DNA of 64,000 bases from CAIMUS01 sp963708455 (GTDB taxonomy: Bacteria > Pseudomonadota > Gammaproteobacteria > Competibacterales > Competibacteraceae). Under the pieces are notes generated by a model. It had not been told where the DNA came from. It was given only the letters and a program-made list of their open reading frames with translations, and did not search any database. The position numbers and the translations under genes are program-made. The DNA lies in contig CAVPSQ010000004.1 of assembly GCA_963708455.1 (NCBI GenBank), forward strand, positions 930,001 through 994,000, read 5' to 3'. Below, piece after piece: positions 15,575-25,449 of the stretch. Position 1 is the first letter of the stretch; each line of letters begins with the position of its first letter.

Positions 15575-18076
15575 TCACACGGTTGGGACGGTATGCAGGC
15601 CAGTCTTCTCGTCCTCGACAGCGGCGGTGCCCGCAGCCAGCGCCGGTTTATCGACTAGCCAGCGCTTCAGAACCGCGCGCAATTGCTCGCGCTTGAACGG
15701 CTTGCTTAGAAAATCGTCCATGCCAGCCACCAGACAGCGCTCCCGGTCACCCTGCATGGTGCTGGCGGTCAGGGCGACGATCGGAATACGCGGCAAGCCG
15801 TTGAGCGCCTCCTGGCGGCGGATCGCCCGGGTCGCTGCAAACCCGTCCAGCACCGGCATCTGGCAATCCATCAGAATCGCGCCGTATTCGTTCTGGCGGA
15901 GCGCATCCAAGACCGCCTGGCCGTTATCCACCGCTTCGACCATATAGCCGAGCTTCCTCAGCATCTGTTCGGCCACCTGCTGGTTGATAGGATTGTCTTC
16001 GGCCAGCAGTAGCCGCTCCCGCGTGGTGAACTGGGTGATGAATAGCGGCACTGTCGGTTCTCTGCTAAACCCGGTTGCGTCCTCGAAGCGCGTTCCCAGG
16101 GTGCGGGTGATCGCATCGTAGAGATGGGAGCGGCGCACCGGCTTGCTCAGATAATAAGCGATGCCTAACCGCTCTCTTTCTTCGGCATCGGGTTCTTCTC
16201 CCATCGGTCCCAGCACGATCAAGGCGGTAGCGCGGACCGCCGACTCGCTGCGGATGGCCTGGGCCAGGGCCATGCCGCTCATGTCCGGCATGGCCTGATC
16301 CAGCAGCGCCAGATCGAACGGCTCTTCCTTATCCCACGCCTCCTGCAACAGGGTCAGAGCCTGGGCGCCGTTCGCTGCGCAGACCGCCTGCATGCTCCAG
16401 TTTTCCACTTGGCGTTGCAGGATATCCCGACTGGTGGCGTTGTCATCCACCACCAGCACCCGCACACCCGTCAGGTCGAAACGGGGTGAGGAAATAATAA
16501 TGGTGGAGGCCGGGTCAAACAGACTGAAACGCACGGTAAACCAGAAGATCGAGCCTTTGCCGACCTCGCTGTCGACACCCATCTCCCCGCCCATCAGTTC
16601 GGCCAGTTGCCTGGCGATAGCCAGACCCAGACCGGTGCCGCCGTAACGGCGCGTGGTCGAGCCATCCGCCTGGGTGAAGGACTGGAAGATTCGCTCCAGG
16701 GCATCGATCGGTATACCGATTCCCGTGTCTCTGACTTCGAAACGTACCAGCATGCCATCCCATCCCTGCTCCAAGGTAGTCACCTGTACGACCACTTCGC
16801 CCTGCTTGGTGAATTTGATAGCGTTATCGATCAGATTGGTCAATATCTGCCGCAGACGACCCGCGTCGCCCCATACCGCCCTGGACAGATGATGCGGCAG
16901 CCGGCAGGCTAGCTCCAGGCCTTTGCGCTGCGCCTTTGCGGCCAGCAGTTCCACCGTTTCCTCGATGGCATCGCGCAGCTTGAACTGGACCGTTTCCAAC
17001 TCCAGTTTGCCGGCTTCGATCTTGGAGAAATCCAGGATATCGTTGATGATGGCGAGCAGGGTTTCCGCCGAGCGTTGCACATTTTCGGCGAATTTGCGCT
17101 GCCGCTCGTCCAGCGTAGTATCCAGCAGCAATTCGGTCATCCCGATGACACCGTTCATGGGGGTGCGGATCTCGTGACTCATATTGGCCAGAAACTGACT
17201 TTTGGCGCGGTTGGCCGCTTCGGCGGACTCTTTGATGTGCATGGTTTCGACCATCGTATCGCGCAGTTCCTGATTGGCCTTCGACAAGGCCGCCGTGCGC
17301 ACGGCCACTTCCCGCTCCAGTTGCTCGCGGTATTCGACCAGTTGCTTGTCGCGGCGGTGGATCTGCTCCAGCAGAGGATTGAACAGATCAATCAGTTTTC
17401 CGACTTCATCACTCGATCTTTTTTCCACCCGCAGGTTGTAGTTCTGGTCCCACGCAACGCGCTGCAGGGTGTCCACCAACTGCGTCAGCGGCCTAGAGAC
17501 GCGCAGTTGCAACCGCGACACGAGCAGATAGGCAACGATCAGGGCAGCCGCAATCGTCAGGATCGCCGTCCACAACTGCGTGCTCAACTGGGTATAAAGG
17601 CTATTCAGGTCGGCCCGGATGTAGATCGCGCCGATCGTTCCCTTGTTCAGCACGATGGGCGCCATCACATCGAGGTAATTGAAGCTGAACCGGCTTTGTG
17701 CGCCTGTCGCTTGCGGCGACTGGCGCTGCTGGAATTCGACTAAAGGCATGGACTGCGAGTGATAGGCAGCGCCGCTATAGCGGGCAAAGGATTCCCCTTT
17801 GGCATCGAAAAGCTCGGCCAGGATGATGCTGGGATCAGCACGCAGCGCAGACAACAGCCGTTGCGCGGTGTCGCGATCCCGAAACAGCAGCGCGGTCGTG
17901 CTGTTGGCGCTGATCACCTCGGCCAGCACCGACAGCGTGGCCGCCGTCTGCCGCTGGAGCGAGATAGCCTGCGCCAGCAACTGCAGCATGGAGGCGACCA
18001 GCAGCGCCACTACACAGGTTATCAGTGCGATGTAACGCACCTTGCCGGCCATCGGAAGGTTGCGGAAATCACCCAT
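15575..18076 (-). CDS. Hybrid sensor histidine kinase with two receiver domains
   Basis: This is a membrane-bound BarA-like hybrid kinase. From the ATG at 18076 (GAGGAG about nine bases upstream) it has 833 residues. A first membrane span is at about 15-37, a periplasmic sensor at 38-165, a second span at about 168-188, then a HAMP domain and coiled coil. The HisKA domain has HEIRTPMNGVIG with His301. The HATPase boxes are NLIDNAIKFTKQG, RDTGIGIP and GGTGLGLAI. Receiver 1 (VLVVDDNATSRDIL, LLDQAMPDM) and receiver 2 (LLAEDNPINQQVAEQML, MDCQMPVLDGF, SKPFKREQL) follow. There is no C-terminal Hpt domain, so phosphotransfer would need a separate Hpt protein. No partner regulator gene is adjacent. 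Confidence 0.92.
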   Translation of the reverse strand: MGDFRNLPMAGKVRYIALITCVVALLVASMLQLLAQAISLQRQTAATLSVLAEVISANSTTALLFRDRDTAQRLLSALRADPSIILAELFDAKGESFARYSGAAYHSQSMPLVEFQQRQSPQATGAQSRFSFNYLDVMAPIVLNKGTIGAIYIRADLNSLYTQLSTQLWTAILTIAAALIVAYLLVSRLQLRVSRPLTQLVDTLQRVAWDQNYNLRVEKRSSDEVGKLIDLFNPLLEQIHRRDKQLVEYREQLEREVAVRTAALSKANQELRDTMVETMHIKESAEAANRAKSQFLANMSHEIRTPMNGVIGMTELLLDTTLDERQRKFAENVQRSAETLLAIINDILDFSKIEAGKLELETVQFKLRDAIEETVELLAAKAQRKGLELACRLPHHLSRAVWGDAGRLRQILTNLIDNAIKFTKQGEVVVQVTTLEQGWDGMLVRFEVRDTGIGIPIDALERIFQSFTQADGSTTRRYGGTGLGLAIARQLAELMGGEMGVDSEVGKGSIFWFTVRFSLFDPASTIIISSPRFDLTGVRVLVVDDNATSRDILQRQVENWSMQAVCAANGAQALTLLQEAWDKEEPFDLALLDQAMPDMSGMALAQAIRSESAVRATALIVLGPMGEEPDAEERERLGIAYYLSKPVRRSHLYDAITRTLGTRFEDATGFSREPTVPLFITQFTTRERLLLAEDNPINQQVAEQMLRKLGYMVEAVDNGQAVLDALRQNEYGAILMDCQMPVLDGFAATRAIRRQEALNGLPRIPIVALTASTMQGDRERCLVAGMDDFLSKPFKREQLRAVLKRWLVDKPALAAGTAAVEDEKTGLHTVPTV

Positions 18077-18495
18077 CAGCGCTGTCTCCTCGACAGGTTG
18101 CCGCATTGGAAGGCGGAGATGAAATACCACGGTTGCCATCGGGCGGAACGGCAACGATCAAAACCCCCCAGCAACACCCGGTTCTGCCTGGGCATTGACA
18201 GACTGACAAGGTCATTTTATGGTCATTGCAAGCGGGCGGCATCGGACGACTGGTCCGTAACCGCCTGCTAATTCCGACCTGAACAGTCTTTATCACGGCA
18301 AGGAACTCGATGAACGACGCCGTCATTAACGGCACCGCACGGTGCCTGAAAATCGTATCAGTGTAATGTATCCTCAAGTTTACATTTTAAATTTTTGTTA
18401 ACAAACGAGCGCTGCGATGAGTATTTATTGCCCGGCATTCAAGCGCCGGAGCGCTCTTTTTAAACAGCAATCTGGAATCTACTGCGACTGCTACT
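18077..18495. other. Divergent intergenic region with a perfect hairpin
   Basis: This region of about 420 bases separates the hybrid kinase and the FAD oxidoreductase, which are transcribed away from each other. A perfect dyad ggcaccgcacggtgcc sits at 18331-18346, seven base pairs with a two-base centre, followed by an AT-rich stretch (18361-18410) that probably holds the rightward promoter. The dyad could be an operator or a short terminator stem, but it has no T run. Nothing coding is seen. Confidence 0.35.
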
Positions 18496-19707
18496 ATGAC
18501 TGACAAAACCTGTGATCTGCTTGTGGTGGGCGCCGGCGTGAGCGGTTTGAGCATGGCGCATTACGGCGCCGGCTGTGGCTGGCGGGTGGCGGTGCTGGAG
18601 GCGGAACAGCGCAGCGGCGGCAGCCTGCATTCGCAGCGTTTTCAGGGCACCGATTTCTGGCTGGAACTGGGGGCGCACAGTTGTTTCAATTCCTACGGCA
18701 AGCTGATCGGTATATTAGAAAAATGCGGGCTACTGGAACAGATTCGCGGCAAGGCCAAAGTTCCTTTCAAGCTGTTGACCGACGGCCGGCTGCAAGCGGT
18801 GCTGGCGCCACTGCACTGGCTGGAGCTGGCGCGTTCCCTGCCGCGCCTGTTGACGGCGCAAAAAACTGGTAAAACAGTGGCAGAGTATTACCGCCGAGTG
18901 CTCGGCCGGCGCAATTACGAGAACCTGTTCGGACCGGCCTTCGATGCGGTCATCTGTCAGCCGGCTGGAGAATTTCCAGCGGATATCCTGTTCGGCAAGC
19001 GGGCCCGGCGCAAAGACGTCATGCGTAGCTTTACTTTTCCCACCGGGTTGCAGACCATCGCCGACGTGCTGACCCAGCAGGCAGGCATCGAGGTGTTGAC
19101 CGGGCGCCAGGCCCAGACCGTGGCATTCGAAGCCACCGGTTGGACCGTAACAACCACTGCCGGCGAGCACTATCGGGGGCGCCTGCTGTGTCTGGCGACG
19201 CCGGTCTGTGCCGCCGCGGCGCTGCTGGCGACGGCGGCTCCAACGCTGGCGGCGTTGCTGCAACACATTCAAACCGTGACCGTGGACACCGCGGGGGTGA
19301 TGGTCCGGCGGGAAGCCCTGCCGTCACTGCCGTCCTGCGCAGGGATCATCGCCAGGGGCGACAGCTTCTACTCGGTCGTTGCGCGGGATACTGTGCCGCA
19401 TGACAGTTACCGGGGATTCACCTTCCATTTCCGGCCCGACGCCCTGGACGAGGCCGGGCGGTTGCGGCGCATGGCTGAAGTGCTCGGCCTGCGAACCGAC
19501 GATTTCGCGCAGGTGACCGGCAAGCGCAACCGGCTGCCCGCGTTGCGGGTGGGCCATACGGATCTGGTTGGGAAAATAGACCGGGAACTGAGCGGCGCGC
19601 CACTGGCGCTGACCGGCAATTATTTTACCGGGGTTTCCCTGGAAGACTGCGTGGCGCGCTCGCTCAAGGAATGCCGGCGCTTGCAGGACAGGATGGACTG
19701 GGCGTAG
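18496..19707 (+). CDS. FAD-dependent oxidoreductase, amine-oxidase/protoporphyrinogen-oxidase-like
   Basis: This 403-residue flavoprotein has an N-terminal dinucleotide-binding fold (LLVVGAGVSGLSMAHY at about residues 8-23), then VLEAEQRSGGSLHSQ, matching the GG doublet motif of amine oxidases and HemG/HemY-like protoporphyrinogen oxidases. Further family-like stretches are LELGAHSCFNSYG, FPTGLQTIADVL, and a C-terminal LTGNYFTGVSLEDCVARSLKE that closes the FAD site. No signal peptide is seen. It may act in porphyrin or carotenoid-type oxidation, but the substrate cannot be named. It is a single gene, convergent with the following acetyltransferase. Confidence 0.8.
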   Translation: MTDKTCDLLVVGAGVSGLSMAHYGAGCGWRVAVLEAEQRSGGSLHSQRFQGTDFWLELGAHSCFNSYGKLIGILEKCGLLEQIRGKAKVPFKLLTDGRLQAVLAPLHWLELARSLPRLLTAQKTGKTVAEYYRRVLGRRNYENLFGPAFDAVICQPAGEFPADILFGKRARRKDVMRSFTFPTGLQTIADVLTQQAGIEVLTGRQAQTVAFEATGWTVTTTAGEHYRGRLLCLATPVCAAAALLATAAPTLAALLQHIQTVTVDTAGVMVRREALPSLPSCAGIIARGDSFYSVVARDTVPHDSYRGFTFHFRPDALDEAGRLRRMAEVLGLRTDDFAQVTGKRNRLPALRVGHTDLVGKIDRELSGAPLALTGNYFTGVSLEDCVARSLKECRRLQDRMDWA

Positions 19708-19709
19708 CT

Positions 19710-20315
19710 TCAGCGCGGGTGGAGCGGCTTCAGCCAGAACACCATCGGCTTGAGTGATGCTTCGCTTGCGTCCAGGTCCCGCCAGGAAAAAGCTGTGCGC
19801 AGTTCCGGATGCTTGACGAAGCCGCGCCGATTCCAGAACGCATCCAGCGGCACGTAATCAGCCGGCCGGCGGGAGTGATCGGCCGGGCGCTCCACCGCAC
19901 AGAAAGTCAGTAAATCGAATCGGCCCAGAGAGCGGGCATGGGCTTCGCGCTCCTCGAAGAAGCGTTTGCCCAGGCCGTGTCCGCGATACTCGCGCAACAG
20001 CACCGACTCGCCATAGTAGAAAAGGCGTTGCGGATCATAGCCGTGCGCTACGAAAGGGTGGATCGTTGCCGCCGTCTCGACCTCCAGTGGCAAGCCGCTG
20101 GAGGCGCCGACCACCTTATCCCCATCCCAGACCAGCGCCATGACGCTGTCGGCTACGTCCACATAGGTCGCCAGGTATTGTTCCTCGTATGCCTGGTTGC
20201 CGTCATAGAGATAGGGAAATTCGCGAAATACGGTGATGCGCAGACGCGCCAGTTCCGGCAGATACGGGGTGATCCGGCTGCCGGACACTCTTTCGATACG
20301 CCAGGGTTCGGGCAT
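19710..20315 (-). CDS. GNAT-family N-acetyltransferase
   Basis: This 201-residue predicted acetyl-CoA-dependent acyltransferase has the GNAT core: a beta strand with VVGASSGLPLE near residue 69, an acetyl-CoA-binding motif A ESVLLREYRGHGLGKRFFEEREAHARSLG near residues 103-131, and a C-terminal AFWNRRGFVKHPEL. The RGHGLGKR segment supplies the pyrophosphate-binding loop. The substrate is unknown. The stop lies two bases from the end of the convergent FAD oxidoreductase gene. The upstream region leads into the REP-like inverted repeat at 20354-20471. Confidence 0.82.
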   Translation of the reverse strand: MPEPWRIERVSGSRITPYLPELARLRITVFREFPYLYDGNQAYEEQYLATYVDVADSVMALVWDGDKVVGASSGLPLEVETAATIHPFVAHGYDPQRLFYYGESVLLREYRGHGLGKRFFEEREAHARSLGRFDLLTFCAVERPADHSRRPADYVPLDAFWNRRGFVKHPELRTAFSWRDLDASEASLKPMVFWLKPLHPR

Positions 20316-20353
20316 GGCTCATGCTGTGCAGTGAAAATAACTCGGTAACAGTC

Positions 20354-20471
20354 CCTGGGAGCGCCGGCGTCCTCGCCGGCCACGGGGTGGAAATACCACC
20401 CGTCCGCTCCAGGTAACCCCAGCCGTCGCTGCTGTGCTGTCGGAGCCGGCGAGGACGCCGGCGCTCCCAGG
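20354..20471. repeat. BIME-like pair of GC-rich REP palindromes
   Basis: Two 27-base arms, 20354-20380 and 20445-20471, are perfect reverse complements of each other. Each arm itself contains a perfect hairpin GCCGGCG-TCCT-CGCCGGC next to a CCTGGGAGC tail. Between them lies another small dyad (gggtggaaataccaccc at about 20385-20402). A third copy with one base change sits at 44953-44979. Arms with tails in inverted pairs are the hallmark of REP/BIME elements, usually spread by RAYT transposases. No RAYT gene is in the window. Confidence 0.75.
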
Positions 20472-20527
20472 TGGAGGCATCGGACCCTCAGCCGACTTGC
20501 TCACCGTCATTTAAACCGGTCAACGCG

Positions 20528-23500
20528 CTAGGCTGCGACTGCCTGCGATTCTTCCACATACAACAAATAATTGAATGCGGCGATGACGGCGCCGGCCACC
20601 CGGTGCGGCGGGCTGGCATAGAAATCGCTCCAGGCTTCGGCGCAGCGCTCGTTATAGTCGCCGTAAGTGAGCCCCGGATTGGCCTCTCGCCAAGCCAGTT
20701 GTACCGCCATGCCGATCAGTACATCCAACACCAGGTAATCTTCCACCTGCAAGGCGGGATTGTCGGCCACCACCGCAGCCAGCGCTTGTAACGCCTCTAT
20801 ATTGAGCTGGCGGTAAGCCGGCGCCTGAATCGTGGTCAACAGATTTTCCACCTGCGCAGCAAAATCCGGCTCGTCCGCCTGCGGCGAGCCGCCCTGGCTG
20901 TCCAGGTAGTTGCGAGTGTCCAACTGGTCGCCGATGACCAGCCCCCGACCGTGTTGCAACAGCGTCCGCACGCCCTGGAAGAACTCACCGTTCAACCGGG
21001 GCTGGGTGCCGCTGATTTCCCGCCAGGTGCTCCAGATATCCTCACCGACCAGACCGACGCCATCATCGTTGGCCGACAGCGTCAGATTGACCGGCGGCCT
21101 TGGTTGGGAATCGCCCTGATGGTGCAAAGACTCCAGCGCGGCCAGACCGTTGCGCAGACAGGCGTTGCTGGTGATCATCCGCTGTAACCGGATCAGGATG
21201 GCGTTGGGGCTCAGCTTGAGCAGCACCTCGCAAGCCTCGCCTCGGGTGATCCGCCATTCCCGCGCCAGCGACCCGGTCAGTAGCAACAGCAGATGGCGGG
21301 GGCGCAGCGTGACAATGCCAGCAAACGAACGGGGGTCGGCTTTCACCAGCATGCCGAGAAAGAGAATGATCTCCTGGATCAGCACCCGACAGCGCGGGTC
21401 GTCCCCGCCGTAAGCGCGTAATCGCTCCATGATCTCGACAGCGCTGAGCGGCTGGGCGATGACGGCCTGATTGCTGTAGGCGCGCCCCACCGATACGCGA
21501 TGCCGCTGTCGTAAAATTTCCGCCACGGCGTCCTCCAAAGCGGGATCAATCTTGTCAAGCCAGCCAGCCGCCCGACGCACCACGCCCCAGAGGCAGGCTG
21601 CGCTGGCTTCCTGATAGACCATTTCGGTCAGGTGCCGGACGCTGGCGCCTTGTAAAGTCTGGTAATCCGGTCCCAGCCGCTCCCACAGCAGGCCGAGCAA
21701 CTCGATCTGTTCATACAGATTACGGCTGTCAGCCAGTTGCCCCAGCAGGACGCCGCTATCGGTTTGCCGTCGCCGCGCGACCGCGGTGGCGGTGGACAGC
21801 GGCCGCGTATGCGCCCGGTCCCAGGGCAGGGAAGGCGCCTGCCCCGGCTGTGTGCCCGTGGCCACCCCGAGAGGCAGGCCGGGCAACTGCGAGCGGCCAG
21901 CGTCGGCCAGCAGGTCGGTCAGTTTCCCCAGCCGGACCGGAACGCCGTTGTAACCGCCGCTCCGGCATTCCTGTAACAAGGCGAGCAGCGACTGGTGGCC
22001 ACAGGTTTCGAGCATGGGTCTGGTGATCACCAGGGTCACCAGAGGTTGACCGGGCTGATCCCAGTGATAGTGGATATGCTTTATTTCGGCTTTTAACTGT
22101 GCCGTCAGCAGGCGGTTATCGAGGTTCAGATAGAACTCGTGCTGACTCAGGAAAGAGGGGGTAAAAATCGTAGGCGCGCCCTCTGCCAGCGTAAAAAGCT
22201 GACAGCTCGCCAGGCTGCCCAGTTGCCGCGGCGGGCGGCCGGATAAACCCAGCAGGCTGTTACGGCCCAAGTCGCGCAGCGCTGTCTCCAGGCAGGCCGC
22301 CGGACGCACCTGCAACGGCTCCATCTCTCTGACGGTCTGGACCGGGAGCCCAAGGGCGCTCAACCGGGCATAAATTTCATCTTCTTCGGTCAGCAAGGCG
22401 AGCTGTACGATGTTGCGGCATTCTCTGCCCGGCCGGTGGCGACGGCGCAACGGATCGATAGCGTCGGCATCGATAAAGCCTTCGTACAGCAGCAGGCCGA
22501 GCAGATACAGGCTTTGCGCCCACAGCAGAGGCATACTGCCGCCGGCAGGCGTGCCTGTTCAACAGCCGGCGAATGATAGTATTCCGGCAACAGGCGATGG
22601 CCATTGCGCTTCACCAGCAGGCTTTCCAGGCGCTCCCGGTAGTATTGGGCCTGCTCCCGGTCGCCGCGCAGCACGCCATCTAACAGCAGATACGTGAAAA
22701 ACAGCGGCCACTGCGGCTCGTTATCTCCGCCGTGCGGCGCCCCGTTGTTATCCGCTTCGTGAGCACTCCCGCGCAGGCGCGGCGCTTGGGCATCGCCCGG
22801 AAAACGTTTGCAACCATAACGGCCTTGTAGTTTGCCGATGACCCCCGCACGGGTGCGCTCGACCAGCGCGGCATCCTCTACGGCGAAGGCGGGAAAACCG
22901 ATGATGCTCAGTAGCATGGCGTCGGTGTCGCGGGCCAGGGATTCCCTCGGCAACAGGGCTTCCAGGATATTGCGGGCTTTGGCAATATCATCGGCCACTA
23001 CCTGCACCGTTACCCCGGCATGACCGGCAGGGCCGAGCAGATCGAGGCCTTGCAGGGCCTCCAGCGCGGCTTTAGCCATCCCCACAACGCTGGCGCTGTA
23101 ATCCACTCCCTGATCGCAGGGCGTGCCTTCCCAAAAGCCGGTGCCGGGGGTATGACAGATCTGACCCAGGTAGTAGACCAGGTTCTGCACCAGATCCACC
23201 TCGTCCGGGGCCATAACGATGGGTAAACCGGCGGCGGTCATTTGCGCCAGCAGCAGCAGGTAGAGGGCGATCGCATCCGGCTGCAGGCGGCTCCATGCTA
23301 GGTTGCCGCGATCCGGCTCGCCAGGGAGTTGGCCCCAGCGGGCGTGCAACCCATCCGGTGGACTGAGCAGATAGCGGGGCTGCTCTAACCGGGCGAACCG
23401 CTTCAGCAACGCCTGCAACAGGCCACGCATCAGCTTCACCACGGACTGTTCGAGCTGCCGCTGTCTGTCCCTGCCATCGGCGTGGCGGCGGTAAGCCTGC

Positions 23501-23709
23501 GCCAGGCCCCACACCGCCAGAATACCGTAAACGTTATCACGCATCCCGGCAGGACGATAATCGCTGTGCAGGCCGGTGCCATGACCGACGGGCAGCAACC
23601 CGGTTACAGGATCTTGCCGTTCCAGGATAAGAAACTGGATCTGCTCGTAGTAGGCATCCAGCCGTTCATTACGCCGCCGGTTGTCAGGGTCAGGCGTGTA
23701 CGTCTGCAT
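20528..23709 (-). CDS. Phosphorylase-kinase alpha/beta-like (GH15-related) protein (frameshifted)
   Basis: This is a large protein of about 1060 residues related to glucoamylase-fold phosphorylase kinase regulatory subunits. It begins YYEQIQFLILERQDPVTGLLP and RDNVYGILAVWGLAQAYRR (about residues 20-80), then GQICHTPGTGFWEGTPCDQGVDYSASVVGMAKAAL and a second half beginning MPLLWAQSLYLLGLLLYEGFI. The two halves are in different frames. One missing base at about 22546 in a GC-rich stretch restores ARLPGGSMPLLWAQSLYLLG. Intact-only calls would be 22390..23709 and 20528..22534. The bacterial role is unclear; a function in alpha-glucan metabolism is inferred only from the fold. The glucoamylase-type catalytic residues cannot be verified by eye. 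Confidence 0.78.
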
Positions 23710-23842
23710 AAGCGCACCCTAGTGAGAGCCACCTCAGGAGGGATGCCCATGTCGCGCGGCATCGCCTCGATTGCCATCTCAACTTGCCTTGTAGGCAGCT
23801 TGGACGGATAAAAACGTACTATTTCCTCTGAGTTCAACGAAA

Positions 23843-23916
23843 CTTGATATTGTTGACAACAAAGCTTAGCTTTTGTGTCATATTTGTTGTTGTAAACTAA
23901 CATATCAAGTTGTCAA
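23843..23916. promoter_or_regulatory. AT-rich divergent region with paired inverted repeats
   Basis: The gap 23710-24006 lies between two divergent genes. It contains TTGACAAC (23853-23860) facing GTTGTCAA (23909-23916), and CTTGATAT (23843-23850) facing ATATCAAG (23902-23909). Both words recur inverted, but in swapped order, in a markedly AT-rich patch. This could be a pair of operator sites overlapping promoters for the phosphorylase-kinase-like gene and DUF2905. No regulator is encoded nearby. Confidence 0.4.
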
Positions 23917-24006
23917 AATAAAACGCTTTGTTGAAATGGTTATCTGTTTGCAACACGTTTCCATGACAAGCCCGGCCCGGGTGCCGAGCGGCAGCGGTCA
24001 TCCGCT

Positions 24007-24207
24007 ATGCAGAAGGCGTTGATTGTCGCAGGCATCGCGGTGGTCGCCATAGGTGTGTTATGGCCGTGGCTGGGAAAACTGCCGCTGGGACGCCTGCCGG
24101 GCAATATCTTCATCGACAGACCGGGCCTCAAGGTGTATTTCCCGATAACCACGATGATTCTGCTCAGCCTGCTGATTTCCCTGATTTTATGGTTATTGCG
24201 CCGCTAG
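24007..24207 (+). CDS. DUF2905 family small membrane protein
   Basis: This 66-residue protein has two transmembrane helices (about residues 4-22 and 44-62) joined by a loop with LGRLPGNIFIDRPGLKVYFPI, the conserved DUF2905 core. It is full length for the family and probably sits in the inner membrane. Its role is unknown. It is a single gene, followed by a short hairpin at 24256-24271 that separates it from the convergent alanine dehydrogenase gene. Confidence 0.88.
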   Translation: MQKALIVAGIAVVAIGVLWPWLGKLPLGRLPGNIFIDRPGLKVYFPITTMILLSLLISLILWLLRR

Positions 24208-24255
24208 AGGGTTGACCGGTTTGAGTGGCAAGACAGTAGCCGGAATAAGGCCCGA

Positions 24256-24271
24256 AGGCCGTTTTCGGCCT
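24256..24271. terminator. Short GC-rich hairpin between convergent genes
   Basis: The sequence aggccgttttcggcct forms a perfect six-base-pair stem with a TTTT loop, just beyond the end of DUF2905 (+) and five bases from the end of ald (-). The position between convergent genes suggests a bidirectional terminator. The T run that follows is poor on both strands, so its strength is uncertain. Confidence 0.45.
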
Positions 24272-24275
24272 CTTA

Positions 24276-25394
24276 CTAGAGGCCGAGCGCCTCTTCCGCT
24301 GGCTGCCAGTGATAGCCAAGATCGCGGGCGACGGCGGCATGGGTGACGCGGCCGCGGCACACATTCAGGCCGTTGCGCAGGTGCGGATCGTCGCTCAGCG
24401 CTGCTCTATAGCCTTTATCCGCCAGGGCCAGGGTAAACGGCAGGGTCGCATTGTTGAGGGCGAAGGCCGACGTACGGGGCACGGCCCCCGGCATATTGGT
24501 GACACAGTAATGGACGACGCCGTTGACTGTGAAGGTGGGATCCTTGTGGGTGGTTGGCCGGCTGGTGGCGATACAGCCGCCCTGGTCGATGGAAATATCC
24601 ACCACCACCGTCCCCGGCAGCAGGCGTTCCACCATATCCCGCCCCACCAGTTTGGGCGCTGCCGCGCCCGGCGTCAGCACGGCGCCGATGACCAGATCGG
24701 CTTGCAAAACGTATTTTTCGATAGCGTCGCAGGTCGAGAAAACGGTATTCAACGCCGCGCCGAATTGCAGATCCAGATCGTACAGCCGTGGCAGGGATTT
24801 TTCGATGACGGTGACGGCGGCTTCCATCCCGATCGCCACGCGGGCAGCGTTGGCGCCGGCCACGCCGCCGCCGAGGACGACCACTCTGGCGGCCTCCACG
24901 CCCGGCACGCCGCCGAGCAGGATGCCCGTGCCGCCCTGTGGCTTCTCCAGACAGTGGGCGCCAACCTGGGCGGCCATGCGGCCGGCCACTTCGCTCATCG
25001 GGGCCAGCAGCGGCAGTCCGCCGCGGCTGTCGGTGACCGTTTCGTAAGCGATGGCGACGCAGCCGGATTGCACCAGATCCGCCGTCTGGGTGGGGTCAGG
25101 GGCAAGATGCAGATAGGTGAACAGCACCTGACCTTCCCGCAGTAGGGCGCGCTCCTGCGCTTGCGGCTCCTTGACTTTGACAATCAGCTCGGCAGTGGCG
25201 AAAATTTCCTCGGCGCTGTCCACGATGGTCGCCCCGACTGCCCGGTAGCGCTCATCGCCAATGCCGATCCCCAGCCCGCCGCCGGTCTGCACGAGCACCT
25301 GATGGCCGTGCGCGACCAGTTCACGCACGCTGGCGGGCGTCAGCCCGAGCCGATATTCCTCCGTCTTGATCTCTTTAGGAACGCCCACACGCAT
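24276..25394 (-). CDS. ald: Alanine dehydrogenase
   Basis: This NAD-dependent enzyme reversibly oxidises L-alanine to pyruvate and ammonia. It has 372 residues, the normal length. The N-terminus MRVGVPKEIKTEEYRLGLTP is diagnostic of the alanine dehydrogenase/PNT family. Key parts are Lys and Arg in PKEIKTEEYR, LFTYLHLAP with the active-site His near residue 96, the NAD-binding VVVLGGGVAGANAARVA near 170-186, and DISIDQGGC near 268. It is a single gene on the minus strand. The next gene on that strand is the parvulin, 55 bases further upstream. It is convergent with DUF2905. Confidence 0.95.
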   Translation of the reverse strand: MRVGVPKEIKTEEYRLGLTPASVRELVAHGHQVLVQTGGGLGIGIGDERYRAVGATIVDSAEEIFATAELIVKVKEPQAQERALLREGQVLFTYLHLAPDPTQTADLVQSGCVAIAYETVTDSRGGLPLLAPMSEVAGRMAAQVGAHCLEKPQGGTGILLGGVPGVEAARVVVLGGGVAGANAARVAIGMEAAVTVIEKSLPRLYDLDLQFGAALNTVFSTCDAIEKYVLQADLVIGAVLTPGAAAPKLVGRDMVERLLPGTVVVDISIDQGGCIATSRPTTHKDPTFTVNGVVHYCVTNMPGAVPRTSAFALNNATLPFTLALADKGYRAALSDDPHLRNGLNVCRGRVTHAAVARDLGYHWQPAEEALGL

Positions 25395-25449
25395 GGTGAT
25401 CTCCTCAGGTGAAGAAGGCCCAGGGGGGACACCCGCGTGCGCCCCTGTT

